Notes: generated from the letters alone by a model not told the origin. A DNA stretch of 64,000 bases from Cornus controversa (GCA_026545225.1 CM048845.1:18073001-18137000), one strand, 5' to 3'. Counted from the first letter of the stretch, positions 13,101 through 24,292 are shown. Program-made: numbers and translations.

Positions 13101-16100
13101 AGACAAGTTGACAAGAGTATACAGTAGGGGTGGCAATTCAACAGGTCTCATTTTATAAAGTGTATTAGCTATTAATAAGTGAATGTCTAACTTTGAGTCA
13201 AATATTCCAAAATAGTCCTTTAGATTAATGACAATTTATGGCCTTTGGATATTTTCAAGGGTGAGATTCACTCTCTCTTAAATGCATAAATCAGTTAATT
13301 TAGGCACCAATATTAAACAACAAAGGAGCCATCATTAGGGATCATTATAGCAAGATAGCGGCCTTCCATTGCCCTTGAAGCTACTCCACAACCTCCTTTT
13401 CTATCTTATTCTTTCCAAAATAAGATCTCCCCCTCTTTCTTGTTCACCACCTATTCCTTCTAAACTGATAAATTTCTTACCCTCATCAAAAGAATGATGT
13501 AAATATAATTCGCTTCTTCTTTGTGTATTTACATAAGCCTAATTATTTACATCCTTAGAATCGAAAAAAACCTTACAATTACACAGATAACCAATCTACA
13601 ATTTCACTAGACCTTATGTGAAATAGGTGAGGATACAATGGTTAAAATATTGTCAGAGTTTCAGTTTGCATAAGCTGGACAAAAATTGGGCAATCCACTT
13701 TTTTACGCACTCAACTCAACTAGTTGGGGTCGGAAAAAGTACGACTGGATATAGTGCAGTAGATCACATAATGATAGTAATGATACAACTGAATATGATG
13801 CAAATGAAGTCATGGCAAAATGAATTTCATTTAAATGGCAAAGTTAATAATGATTTTGTTGTGGAAAATACTGCTAAATGTTATAATGCCACCTATTTCA
13901 GCACCTTGCAAGTAGGAAAAACTCTCATAATGGCCTTTTAACCCCCATCAATGGCAAAATTAGAAAGGGAGATTTGTGGAAGAAGAAAGAAGCAGAGAAA
14001 GGTTTTATTCTTAAAGCCTTAACAAACAGAATATTTCCATAAATGACAATAATAAGGAACTTCCATAAAAAACTCAATATAGAACCAAAAGCTTTGAAAT
14101 TATTTGGAAAGATAAAAACTTATACGGAGTAATTAAGAACAATTAATTCTTCCCCACCCATCTTTACAATGTTAATTATGTTACATTAACTCAACACAAG
14201 CTTGGAGAATAAGAATCATTGCCCAAGGTTCAGTAGAGTACGCAAAATCCCGAACTAGACCTAGAGGGGCAGTGATAGATCTTGAAAACTAAATAACAAA
14301 GTTCAACCATTTTTAAATTTCAACTCTCACAATTAACTGAAATTTAATCTATCAATAAGTATGTAAAAATAGGTGCACACTACGTTAACCAGATTCGAAA
14401 TCCAAGAATCCCTTGGTAACCTCTGACCAGACACACATCAAATGTTCTCCTCAAACTTGGATGCTGCCAGTCAACGACCCTGCTCCTCACGCAATCCACT
14501 CTTTGACCCATGCTTTAATCTCTACTGATTAGTCACGTTCGTTTTGGTTGGTTGTGGTGCTGAAATCCTTGGAGCTCTAGGATTAATACGTTTCAATATA
14601 TGAATGACGAATGAAACACAATTCTCGCAATTGGATGGCTAGGATGCACTCTATGCCTCACGAAAACATATGATGCTCAAAATATCCCATCTATTTATTT
14701 GGTGTGCGCTTGCATAGGTTTTCTGAAATCATAGGGCTTATAATAGACCATGGAGGCTGAAAAAGACCAGGGTAAAAAGAGTTTGAATCAGATTTGGAAA
14801 ATGTTGTTCCGCAACTTTCGATCAATCTGTCAAACCTAGTCCAGTGAGCTTCAAAGTGAATAAATGAAGTAGGTTTGACTCACTAAAACTGAGAATGACT
14901 AATTTCTTTACCCATTGCTTGGAAGCATATCCAAATAAAGAAATGCTTTCTCAAATAATTGTCAAACATTAGGTCCGTAACAATTCCAGCATGGTTAATA
15001 AGAAATAATACTAGATAATAGTCTTTTGATTGACTCAATCCAGTTATAGGTCATAACATGAATTGCTTAATTTTAGCTTGCACCTCAACTGACAGTAATG
15101 ATACAATCAGTTTTAAGATTTGTTTTTGTCCCAATAATCAAGGCGAAAATGATATAGTATTGGTGTATTGCATTCACCTCATAAATTGTCTGTTGCTAAC
15201 ATGAGACTCAAGCAGCCATGTACTGAAACATGACCTTTAACACTTCAATACATGAATATCCTTCAGTTTTGAAGTGGATCTGTCGGCTACAAATTGGATG
15301 ATTTATAGTCAAAGCAGCAATGTGAAACTAATACCTCTTGATGGCTTTAGGAAAACCCAAGAACCCTCAATTAGGGAGTTAGAACCAATTAATGTTTTAA
15401 GAGTGGACGGGTTGATGTATACCTCAATAAAACCAATTAGTATTACAATCACAAATATACATTAAATCTAGACATTTCTTAATCCATCAGCATTAAATAT
15501 TGCTAAATCTCCAAGAAAATTAAAATTAAAAGCATTCTTAAAAGACTAATAGTTATTTAACAAATAAAACCTTTTGACATTTCCAGAATTAAAACTTAGT
15601 TGATTGATATGAACGAGCTGCGCTTAAGTTTGGGCAAAAATAGGCCATTTACTCCTATTATAACCAAACAAACAAAAGCGGGTGCAGGCTGTGCAGCTAG
15701 CTGGAGCAGACATTATCTCCATGTTTTCATCAGATGCGTGCTAACAATAGACTTATCATGCTTTAGATCTTGAGTATAGCTTGATGTATGGATGCACTAT
15801 TAAAATTTAATAGTTACACAAAACCAAAACCAATACTCAAAAAGGGAAGTGATTTTATCTCAAAAAAGTTTTCACCTCTACAACGAGATGAAAAGGCACT
15901 AGAACTAAAATCTTTTTAAAAAGCTAGAATCAAAAAAAATATATTGCTTTTCAATTCACATGGCACGTGTCCTTAGGCAGTGTTGACAAGCTCTATGGAA
16001 CATCAATGTCATCATAAAGATTTTATCTAAGCATACAATTCTGAAATGAAGCAGGGATCAGTCATGCGTCATGCACTACGTGCCACAACAGCACAGCTAG

Positions 16101-18809
16101 AACTAAATTTCTCCTAGTTTGAATTAGAGATATTAGGGCTAACAACTTCCTTATTATCATTTTCTCAGAAACTCAAGAAAGTTCAAATTACCTTGTTACA
16201 AATAGCTGATTGTTTGTTGGACACAAGACAAGACTTCTCAGCTTTCTCTTGTGTTGGCTAGAGACGAGACAAGCCGTCTGGCAATGGATTGTGAAAGGAG
16301 ATGAACGACTATTGATCAAGGGAATCAATTCCCTGTGCTCCTTCTGCTCTGTAATTCATGAAACAATTATGATGAATAATGTATCCCAATCACATATAAA
16401 GTACATAGATATTTGAGAATTCAAATAACACACAATTATCAAACACACGCACACACAAATAAAGCTAACAGTGCAATGCCCTTGAACAGGTTAAAGCATT
16501 ACCAAACTTCCTTTTTGTCCCTTTAGCCTGAATTTCAACTGCTTCCTGCTCAGAAGAGTTTCTATTAGATTTTTCCCGTTTTTGTTTCACAGCACTGTCA
16601 GTGTGAATGGAGACTGATGTACCAGCTCTACCACTAGAACTAATTGAAGCATTCAGGCCAGATTCAGCCATTTTCGTAGGTTGAGAACTTTTTGGATTCA
16701 CAGCAGGAATTACAAGCTGAGGTCTAGATTGCGGCTGTCTTTTAAAAGAAGCTTCACTGATCTGGACAGGGCTAGTTGATCTTCGCTCAACTTTTACCTC
16801 TTCAATATTATCGCCCAAAGATTTTTTGGATGACATTCCATTGTCCCGGCCTCGAAGACGAGCCAACTTAGACTGCGTATCCTCTAACCTCCTCTCTGCT
16901 TGCTCAAGCTGCATACTTTTTCGAAGGAGATGATTAGCTATATTTTTTCAATAAAGATATGATAATGCTTAAGCTACTAACAAGTATTTGTCATTCCCAT
17001 TTTAAAAACAATCAAATGCTTCCATCCTCTAGTAAGGACAGACCATTAATTGATGCACCAATAAGTAGTGACCATCTATAGCAGAGTGGTCCAATGTATC
17101 ACTATGAAAACCTGTACACAAGTTCACAAGGGAATACCCATATTCTATTTCAAATCCAAAAAACAAAATTACCATGGATAATAAACAGATGCAATCTGAC
17201 CTTAATGACTGAAAACAAAAAACAAACTTGAAGCATATATATATTTTCCGCGCGCCCGCTGTGGGTTGGGTTGGGTTGGGGGGGTGGGGGAGAAGTGAGT
17301 GGGGGAAGGGTTGTTGTTGTTGAAGTGTGTTAGAAAAAACATTTAAGCACAGAACAAATAGGTATCTGGGGGTAGACATATAGCAAAGCAATGAAAACAA
17401 CTAGAAATGCAAATATGTTATGATGTTATCTGTTCAACAAAAGGACTACAAAAAGCAAAACAACTTCCAGAATTCATTTTTGTAACGGTAAATGGTAGAC
17501 CAAGTTGCTATTATCATTTGCTTTTCACGTGTTCATGCATGCAACATACATCAATGTAGAAGTCACTTTTTCCATGTGGTGTTTAATGTTTTACTAATTT
17601 CCATGATTATCTATTATAATTACTTGAATAAATAAAATACACTTGCCCAAAGCAGTCTATTTACTTTAAATTGACATTTTTTTCAGAATAACTTTTCATT
17701 TCCCTAATAAGACATTTTCACCTTCAGTTTTCATGCAACGTTCAAAACGTAAGCAATGGAAGTCAATATAAAGAAATATAGTACTGCCATTAATATCTTC
17801 AAATAAACACAAAGTTCAAACTTGGAGTCGCTGGTTTTCAATTCCATATCCAGTTAATATAATCCAAAATCTGCTGTAGATTTTATTCGACACAAAGTTT
17901 AAAGTCCAAGGTTCAGCTCAAAACGTGATCACCATAAAAAGCCAGTAGAAAGTTAGCACCTCATATAACAATCATTTCTAACACCTCATATTAAACTTGC
18001 CAAAAGCAGCCTATTTACTTTAAATGTTTAAAATGCATTTTCAATTCTCTACCTCCATTGCAAAGTAATATAAAATTTTAATGCGACATTCTCACTTTCT
18101 TTTTTTCAACCAGCGTTCGTAGGGAAAGAAATATAAATCAATATAAACATATGTATAGTACCCCACCTTCAACACTCTTTCATATAACATAAAGTTCAAA
18201 ACTTGTCTAGTAGCTGGCTTTGAGTTTAAAATTCAGTTTATACACCCAAAACTCTGTCACGGGAATTCATTCAACACAAATTTCAAAGTCCAAGGTTCAG
18301 CTCGAAATATAAACACCAAAAAAATGAATTTAACTATAAAGAACTATTGCAAAATTTTCTCTCTTTTTTGGTAAGTCAAAACTACTCCAACAATCAAGAT
18401 GAACAACAATAAATTCCAAGATTTAATCTTACATAGAAGAACCCAAATTAAGAACATAATGAGCTGTAAACACATACATAAAACAATTCTCGAACCACAG
18501 AAATGGCACAAACACAAACACCCACACACACATATACACACGTGCATATGATCTGATGAATACAAAAAGTCAAAGAAAACCCAGAAAAGTATCAAGTGTT
18601 TAGTGATTGTTTACAACCTGAGATTTGTAATAGGAGATACGCTGGCGAAGATGTTCGACTTCTTTGGTTCGATGCTCGATCAGAGCCACCAAAGCCTCTT
18701 CTTGCTCGAGTCTGCTGTTCTCTGCTCCATTCTCGTCGGCCATGGCAGCCTCGCCGTTCAATTCTTCTCTCTCTAACTTGGGTTTCTTCGGAACCGGAGA
18801 CGCGCTCAT
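1..18809 (-). CDS. WD40-repeat protein with N-terminal coiled coil (7 coding exons, 3' end just outside window)
   Basis: Coding exons on the minus strand are 18809-18618, 16908-16503, 16348-16192, 10509-10465, 6783-6618, 5384-5014 and 309-1. All junctions are GT-AG and phases match, giving 1646 nt and at least 548 residues. Residues 7-13 (PKKPKLE) look like a nuclear signal. Residues about 34-84 form a leucine-heptad coiled coil (EHLRQRISYYKSQ, then AERRLEDTQSKLARLRG). Residues 85-199 are a polar Ser/Lys-rich linker. From about 240 onward seven WD-type blades follow, with marks such as DGVVNLWQI, DHAVVLWTE, DKRIIGFDL, RQLRLFDIR and DPVVHIFDIR. WD40 propellers are protein-binding scaffolds; no enzyme motif is present. 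The family resembles uncharacterised plant transducin/WD40 proteins with this coiled-coil N-terminus (I recall Arabidopsis At3g54190/At2g38630, unverified). The start MSASPVPKKP is preferred over an upstream in-frame Met because the upstream residues look like leader sequence. The molecular role is unknown. Confidence 0.9.
770..2695 (-). mobile_element. LINE (L1-type) remnant, endonuclease plus reverse-transcriptase part, 3' end missing
   Basis: Read on the minus strand, the segment opens with an endonuclease start (ATWNIGTLAGKCNELLDSL, QETKWKGKKAREIGEG, NHRNGVGIVV). It later shows reverse-transcriptase motifs: GPNNIPIEAWRTLGK, LFNKILKE, EWRKSTIV, YQGVKLMSHTMKLWEKVIE and NQFGFMPRRSTIEAIY. Sequence stops just after FMPRRST, so the catalytic YxDD part and the 3' tail are absent. 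LINEs normally lose 5' ends, so a later deletion probably removed the 3' end. The frame has many stops and shifts. The endonuclease start is duplicated internally (about 2098-2290 and 2420-2610). Confidence 0.8.
2098..2610 (-). repeat. Direct duplication (about 190 bp) inside the LINE
   Basis: About 190 bp at 2098-2290 recurs at 2420-2610 with only scattered differences. Both copies encode the endonuclease segment around NHRNGVGIVV and the preceding QETKWKGKK region. Confidence 0.75.
2722..2956 (+). mobile_element. TRIM (terminal-repeat retrotransposon in miniature), looks structurally whole
   Basis: A 235-bp non-coding element is bounded by 62-bp (2722-2783) and 72-bp (2885-2956) terminal repeats, both starting TGTTGAA and ending GGTTAACA. 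A 5-bp target duplication ATAAT flanks it (2717-2721 and 2957-2961). Directly after the left repeat, tagtatcagagc (2784-2795) is one base from the usual initiator-Met tRNA primer site. A purine run (gaaaggg) precedes the right repeat. TRIMs carry no protein and depend on autonomous LTR elements. The repeats differ at several positions and by about 10 bp, so the insertion is not recent. Confidence 0.85.
3600..4260. other. GC-richer unexplained intronic block
   Basis: Base composition rises above the surrounding intron. Two GA-microsatellite stretches occur, and a sequence around gagagagttgtttcttta with a ttcttt/aagtgg motif recurs near 4170-4250. Open frames exist on the plus strand, but I recognise no domain in them. 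Confidence 0.3.
5014..5384 (-). CDS. WD40 gene exon 6
   Basis: It encodes about 123 residues with three blades: NNVVFMPWDN to DHAVVLWTE, AVMGVAGMQQ to DKRIIGFDL, and CMSVLPNPCD to FMVQTG. The acceptor is TTCAACAG and the donor GG|GTAAGC, phase 2. Confidence 0.9.
5385..6617 (-). other. Intron 5 of the WD40 gene
   Basis: A 1.2-kb AT-rich intron. Apart from a short tandem repeat at 6108-6330 it holds CA/TG microsatellites and nothing coding. Confidence 0.7.
6108..6330 (+). repeat. Tandem repeat, about 66-bp unit
   Basis: The unit starts gacgaatttcaaatgggatg and ends catgaaagga. It begins at 6108, 6202 and 6268 with a 28-bp partial copy at 6174-6201. Copies differ by a few bases. Confidence 0.7.
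6618..6783 (-). CDS. WD40 gene exon 5
   Basis: It encodes SASLLSATDCVSPKQRRWPE, then DIAWHPDGNTLLAVYSADSG and SQIAVVNLNKTQQ, one blade with the typical WHPDGN turn. The acceptor is ATTGCAG and the donor CAG|GTAAGA, phase 0. Confidence 0.88.
6784..10464 (-). other. Intron 4 of the WD40 gene (3.7 kb)
   Basis: Contains a LINE tail (8518-8970) and a purine-rich tract near 9480-9530. The remaining sequence (6784-8517 and 8971-10464) is AT-rich and shows no gene. Confidence 0.7.
8518..8970 (-). mobile_element. 5'-truncated LINE with zinc-binding (zf-RVT) C-terminus and poly(A) tail
   Basis: Minus-strand frame 8969-8601 encodes 122 residues typical of the zinc-binding tail of plant LINE reverse transcriptases: RDEESVDHLLLHC, LFGVEWVMPQTLISVVEAWR, VWWCLWRERNRRSFDGEE. 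The stop is followed by a short 3' UTR and a poly(A) tract, seen as ten Ts at 8518-8527. The same 3' end recurs at 33738-33840. I found no clear target-site duplication. Confidence 0.82.
10465..10509 (-). CDS. WD40 gene exon 4 (45-nt microexon-like)
   Basis: A 45-nt exon between introns of 5.7 and 3.7 kb. It encodes ALDGVVNLWQIQARG, a complete WD strand ending in NLWQ. The acceptor is TTGCAG and the donor GG|GTATAA. The frame fits exons 3 and 5 exactly. Confidence 0.86.
10510..16191 (-). other. Intron 3 of the WD40 gene (5.7 kb)
   Basis: Holds a decayed copia gag piece (about 12737-13130). A GC-richer block at 11230-11560 contains agctcgaatc, which recalls a tRNA-type B box but is too weak to call a SINE. 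The rest, including 13150-16190, shows no recognisable gene. Confidence 0.65.
12737..13130 (+). mobile_element. Ty1/copia gag fragment, decayed fossil
   Basis: Plus-strand translation recalls the N-terminus of copia Gag: MANDNTDSLQPISVRLTSDN, then AYVMKNFLLGKNMWGYIT, and EVNNAKIV further on. Only this part is recognisable and its frame is broken several times. No paired LTRs were found around it, so it is old. Confidence 0.65.
16192..16348 (-). CDS. WD40 gene exon 3
   Basis: It joins exon 2 across a 154-bp intron and reads QKEHRELIPLINSRSS, then SSQHKRKLRSLVLCP and NNQLFVT, the start of the first blade. The donor is AG|GTAATTTG, phase 2. Confidence 0.86.
16503..16908 (-). CDS. WD40 gene exon 2 (coiled-coil end and linker)
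   Basis: Acceptor TATGCAG precedes 16908, and the donor is G|GTAATG after 16503. It completes the coiled coil (LEQAERRLEDTQ) and encodes a Ser/Lys-rich, probably disordered linker with basic patches (KQKREK, KGTKRK). The exon ends in phase 1. Confidence 0.88.
16909..18617 (-). other. Intron 1 of the WD40 gene (1.7 kb)
   Basis: No coding sequence. It contains a G-rich tract on the plus strand (17264-17310, repeated ttggg) and a short duplicated phrase about ttcaaagtccaaggttcagctc (near 17900 and 18285). Confidence 0.65.
18618..18809 (-). CDS. WD40 gene exon 1 (64 codons)
   Basis: It begins at ATG 18809 and ends CAG|GTTGTAA at 18618 in phase 0. It encodes the acidic N-terminus with the PKKPKLE motif and the first half of the coiled coil, ending YYKSQ. 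Confidence 0.88.
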
Positions 18810-18837
18810 TCTTTGGGTCCGTTTGATCTCTGTATTG

Positions 18838-18866
18838 TATGATATATATATATTATATATGTCGTG
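18838..18866 (-). promoter_or_regulatory. Possible TATA element of the WD40 gene
   Basis: A TATATATA-rich run lies about 30-55 bp upstream of the chosen ATG on the minus strand. It could serve as a TATA box, but TA runs are common here and the 5' UTR would have to be very short. Confidence 0.25.
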
Positions 18867-18959
18867 CTCTGTACATAGAAGAGATATTGCGATTTGCAAA
18901 ATCAATATTAATCAGAATATAATATACAGAAATGACCATTTTGAATTTTTGATTTATTG

Positions 18960-20124
18960 AGGACTATTTGTGTCTTTTCAGGTAGCTGTGGAATTGGTTT
19001 AAAAATTAAAAATAATAATAATAATTACTACACTATAAATTTACTATAAGAATAAGATATACTAGAAAATACGGACACTTCACCTAGACTAGCATATTTG
19101 TGTCGGACACTTCTCAAACACATGTTGAATCTGACATTTTTCTTTTTAGAACACTTTTTGAATACTCTTTGAACACTTATTGAACACTCTTAAATACTCC
19201 TCGAATACGTGTAGAACACCTCATAACAATGATGTATATTCAAATATTTCGAAAGAAATTATATGCGACTAAATTATGATTAAAATTTTAAGTTAAATAT
19301 ATGTTAAAGACTAAATAAATCTGGTTCTTTAATCTTTTTTAATTTATTTGTTTGCTTTTTTATAGGTTTGTTTAATTCTTAAGTGTTTGACGATCAATTG
19401 AAATATTTAATAATTAATATTTCTTAATAGTTTTTTTTAATAATTAATATATATTAATATATTATTATTTTATAGTAGTTTTTTCGCCGTATCCGTGTTT
19501 TTTTTTTTTTAAATTTATTGTCATATTTGTATCGTGTTGTATTCGTATTGAATGTCAATTCATCCCGGAAGATATACCAACCATCCTCCTCTTACATGTG
19601 TCGATAACTTTAGCAACTTTTTTTCAAGACGACTGAAACATTACAGTAATTTTTTTTGTTTTCATTCAATCGAAAAACGTCACAGTTATGTGAAACTCCA
19701 TGTTAAATGTTAATTGCTACAGTCCTAGGAATATATTTGTTAGAAAGAGTTGTTTCGACTGTATGAGTGACGAGTGTATATCTATCACTTCCGGTATATT
19801 TTTTTGTCCTTAAAGTATGAAATAGGTTACTTCAACATGGTAAAGTTTGTACTCAAATTTTGGCTTTATTTATTTCCTCCGCAATTTCTTACCCTAGTAT
19901 AGCATAATCATATTAACTTTTTTAAGGTATTAATTAAACAAAAAAAATATTTGATGATCATGATTTATTCCACCTCAATAAATGACTTTTTTTCATTCAT
20001 TTCATTGTTTCACTCTTTCAAAGAATTTTTTTTTCCAATATTGTCTTGTACATGTGGGACAAAAAATTGCATGTGTCTGGTGGTGAATTATGAAATACTT
20101 TAAGAAACTCGACACCGATATCGT

Positions 20125-20178
<54 letters not shown>

Positions 20179-22569
20179 TCTCAAGATTGACATATATTTA
20201 TTTAACGCAATTTTAGTTAACCTTTTGCATCCAAATAAAAAGAATGCGAGCAACTCAAACAGAGTCTTTAACTCAAGTTTCAGTACAAATCAATAGTGTA
20301 CATATGCATGAGTAGATGTGAGAGGATCCGAGTTCTTTATTTTAACATTAATGGTTGTCACGGTGTGATAGATGTAATTGAATTTTGTGTAGTACAATTG
20401 TTATTAAAATATTTACTATATTTTATTAAATATTTAATGTAGAACCCATTATCTCTTGTAATAGTCAATCTAATGCTTGTCTATTTCTATATATATGTGT
20501 TTGGAGCAATTTTTTAATTCTAAAATTTCTTTCATTTAAAAGACGTTTAATAAACGTCTTTAATAAAATAAATTTAAAAGAAAAAAGTTGTTTAATGGAT
20601 GCATTTTTTTTAAAATTCCTTCCACAACTAATACAGTTTTAACTTGACAAATTTATCCTTAATAATTATTTTCAATAGGAAAGTTTCACGAAATAAAAGG
20701 AGCCAAAATTATCTACAAAATTTGTTACTTAAAATAAATCTAATTAATTTCTTTTCAAAAACAAAGTTTCCTTTTAACGGACTTTGGCTTCATTATAAGT
20801 CCATATTTTTCATTTCACCAAACACTAACGTCTTTTTTGAAAAGAGCTTTTTGGACTTGAAAGTCCGTTTCAATTCTAAAAACCTCCCAAGCACATGATT
20901 ATTGAAAGGAAAAGATTGAAGATAGACCGAGCATTTAACATTAATTTTTACATGGCATCTGGTTATGACCCTTTTTTTATTAAGAGCAATGCTACACGTC
21001 TCGAATAAATATCATGAATTTTAATTCGAATCGATGTGGCAGGTAATATAATCCATTATTTTAGGAGATAAAATTAAATGGTAAGTTATTATTGGTGAGA
21101 TTCCCCCCATACACGAAGTCTATATGGTATTATCACTTGCCACGTAGATTCGAGTTAAAATTTGTAAAATAAAATTGTGACGTTTAACATTTCTCTTTTT
21201 TTAATATTAATGTTTGTCAAATTTTGTATAGTAAGATTAGTAATTATAAATCATCTGCCATACACCTTTAGCATGTAAAATCAGTATTAAAAAGCATCCA
21301 CACATGACCCCAACTCTAGTTATAAATCATCCACACAATATTATTAAAATATTTATTATATTTTCTTAAACATTTTTATATCTTCATTATATTTAATTTA
21401 AATAGGTATGAAAATTGTTAAAATTAAACAAAAAAATCCATAATACATTTTCACGAGCCTCGACTTGATGAACCTGACATTGTTTACTCTTCCAACTCAA
21501 CAACAGCCTAAAATTAGTAAATCTGACATTGTTCAAACTTGCTTGTTTGATATAAATAAATAAATAAATAACTATCGTAATTGAGACTCAACTCATTTAT
21601 TTAATATGCAAAGACAAACCCAACTTTCAACAAGGTGAAGAACTTATGTTGTGTTCGGTACATGGGAATGGACTGAAATAGAATGCACCTAAGAATGAAA
21701 TGAAATTATTATTTGATTGTAAATATGAAATGAAGTAATAATGAAATAAATTTTAAATTAAATTGTTCAAAATACTCTTCCTAGTAACAAATAAATTAAA
21801 CTAACAAATGTACCTTGGTGGAGGTGGTGGTGGTGGCCAGGGGCATAGCCAAGAAAGAATTAAGAACATAAGAACTCTCAAGTAAAATTAATTTTTTTCA
21901 AGTACTAAAAACACGACAAAATAAAATACCACATATGAAGATCTAATATCTTTTTACGGATAAATCACATGAACCTTTGAAAATGAAAAACTCATAAATA
22001 ATTATGTCAACTAAGAATTATCTCCAATAGTCAGGACATGAAATAATTTGCAGGGTGAAACAAATCATGCAAAATAAATTGGTTTATAAATGCCAAAAAA
22101 TCAATGTTACCCGAACTCAGATATGGTGTCGGACACAAGTGTGTGTCTAAGAGTCAAATTCGTTTATCTGTCAAATTATAAGACACAAGGACATGAATTA
22201 TAAGTGTCCAAAAATCAGAGACGAGTGTTTGGACATGACATAAAAAATATTTATGAATATAATATTAAACACACCCAGACATGACATAATTATTTACCAA
22301 TATAATACGAATTAATTATAAGCTAGTAACAGTTAATTAGAGACGTGCATACCTTTACAAGTTTACAGAGTTTTATTATTATATTATTATAGTAATATAT
22401 TATATATAATATACTATTGTAGATTTGTGGGTTAACACGTTCTTACTTAATTACCTTTACAGAAGAAAAAAAAGTCACATTTACAGACATTTAGTATTAT
22501 AGTATTATATCATCTATATATAGGATATGCTATTGGGTAACAGTTGTGTTTGATTAATAATATTATAGT

Positions 22570-22570
<1 letters not shown>
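18960..22570. other. Intergenic AT-rich stretch upstream of the WD40 gene
   Basis: No gene seen. It contains a TA microsatellite (20129-20176) and dispersed-repeat-like text built on tgtcggacac (19070-19210 and 22120-22250). A MITE-like fragment starting tgtgttcggtacatggga (21650-21840) runs into a ggtggtggt tract. Confidence 0.5.
20129..20176 (+). repeat. (AT)n microsatellite, about 24 units
   Basis: Uninterrupted AT dinucleotides. They generate spurious Ile-Tyr open frames on both strands. Confidence 0.95.

Positions 22571-22574
<4 letters not shown>

Positions 22575-22610
<36 letters not shown>
22575..22610 (+). repeat. (TA)n microsatellite abutting a TIR element
   Basis: An uninterrupted TA run of about 36 bp ends exactly where the inverted-repeat element at 22611 begins. 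Confidence 0.9.
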
Positions 22611-22613
<3 letters not shown>

Positions 22614-23523
22614 AGGCAATATTCGCACTCCCTTTTTCTACGTTTACGCTCCCATTTTAAAGAAAATGATATTTCTAACCTGGACTTCATAAGTAAATAA
22701 TTATTTTTTAAAAAAATTACACAACTACTCCTTTTGATATTCTTTCTTGTCTCCAATATTTAATATTTTGAATCTCTTTTAACAGGTTCTAGAAAAGATT
22801 ACACAAAAAAATGACTCAAAAATAGTTATCTCTTTCTCTTTTGACAAATCTAAAAATAAATAAAAGTTAATGTTATATTTATTGAATAAAGTATTTCTTT
22901 TGACAAGAACTGGAAAAAAAGATAAAAAAAAATTTATCTGTAGGACCCCAAAGAAGAGTATACTTCGCAAAAATAAAAAAGACTCAAATTTCTTTTATCT
23001 TTGATAAATAAACTATTTCATTTGATATGACCGAGAAAAAAGAAGTATGGTACGTAAAAAAGAAAAACACCCAAAAGAAATTATCTGTTGAATAAATTAT
23101 CTCATAAGACATCATTGAAAAAAATATATATATGATGCACACAAAAAAGGACACAAAAAAAAAGTTCTTCATGTTGAATAAATTCTCTTAATTTTGACAG
23201 GACCAAAAAAAAAAAAGCCGAAAAAATAGAGTACTCATTGTATCTTTTATCACTTTTGATTGGATATCTCTATTGAATAAATTATCACTTTTGACTAGAT
23301 AAAAAAAAAGTACTCAAGAAAAAAGTTCTTTTTGGTTGGAACCCAAAAGAAATTACTAAACGAAATAAAAAGAACTAAAATTTATTTGTATAAAGGGTAG
23401 TTGTGGTATTATAAAATAAATGATGATGAATTAATGAGGTTAGGGACCTTCTTGTCATTTTTATTTAAAAGAAAAATGATAGTGGAGTGCAACTGTGGAA
23501 AAGTGGAGTGCGGATATTGCCTC
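22611..23523. mobile_element. Non-autonomous TIR DNA transposon inside a TA microsatellite
   Basis: The left end reads GGAGGCAATATTCGCACTCC. The right end, reverse-complemented, reads GGAGGCAATATCCGCACTCC. The match continues with a second GCACTCC-like motif for about 45 bp at lower identity. Internal sequence (about 0.9 kb) is AT-rich and non-coding. TA repeat lies on both sides (about 36 bp left, about 12 bp right), so a target duplication cannot be defined; TA for Tc1/mariner, or a longer one for Mutator-like, are both possible. Confidence 0.7.
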
Positions 23524-24287
23524 CTATATATATATACTATTATTAAAAGTACAAGTTGTTTCAAATCATTCACTTTTATGCAAAATTTTCAACTAATGCA
23601 CTTCCATCTCTACTCTAACTCTCAACTTCTCTTAACATCACTTTTATAATAATTTTTCAACTAATACACTCCTAACTCTACTCTAACTCTCAACTCCTCT
23701 TAACATCACTTTTATAATAATTCTTCAACTCATATATTCATATCTCCACTCTAACTCTCACAATTTTTTTTACGTTGATTTTTTTGTCATAATTTCATTT
23801 TTTTTTTGTCACAAATTTTTTTTAACATTGTTTTGCTACAACTAATATACTCCTATCTCCACTCTAACTCTCACAATTTTTTTTACGTTCTTTATTTTTT
23901 TGTCACAATTTCATTTTTTTTTGTCAATCTTTAGCCAATAAAATTTGGTTGCTCTAAAAATTCTGAATTTTAGTTCTCACCAAATTTTTTTCTCACAATT
24001 TTTTTGCACGTTGTTCTTCTAGCATCTTGGTAATTGATCATAACCCTCTCTCTTTTGTAATTCGTGTTATAACATCACTAAATTCTATTATAATATATGA
24101 ACATTATTACTAAAGCTAAGTTTGGTGGAAACAGGTATAGGGCCTCAATTGCAGCCGAAGACATACACAAAGATAAGAATCGGCATCTGAGGGAGGTACT
24201 GTGTCTTGTTCATAAAATTTCATTTTATGGGATAACTTATTTGTCAAATGTAGCATTGACTGCTTATCAATTTTCTTTATTGATGTC
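23524..24287. other. Helitron-like 5' region (tentative)
   Basis: Sequence after the TIR element opens ctatatatatatactattat then taaaagtacaag, followed by repeated ctctactctaactctcaac phrases, a style I associate with eudicot non-autonomous Helitrons. The matching candidate 3' end is gtgcaacgcac near 30686. A short codon-like stretch at 24097-24200 (AKFGGNRYRASIAAEDIHKD) is unrecognised. Confidence 0.3.
23926..23973 (+). repeat. 48-bp direct repeat, copy 1 (copy 2 at 28667-28714)
   Basis: The 48 bp starting aatctttagccaataaaatt match 28667-28714 with a single difference. The copies lie on either side of the copia element. Confidence 0.8.
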
Positions 24288-24292
24288 CTTGT

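Noticed and set aside
13690-13740. SINE-like phrase actcaactagttggggtcgg
   Set aside because: Only a short match to a common plant repeat phrase; no A/B boxes or tail nearby.
17264-17310. Telomere-like ttgggttggg tract
   Set aside because: Unit is ttggg, not the plant telomere tttaggg; a short G-rich intronic tract only.
20002-20296. Open frames on both strands rich in Ile-Tyr
   Set aside because: They are produced by the (AT)n microsatellite at 20129-20176.
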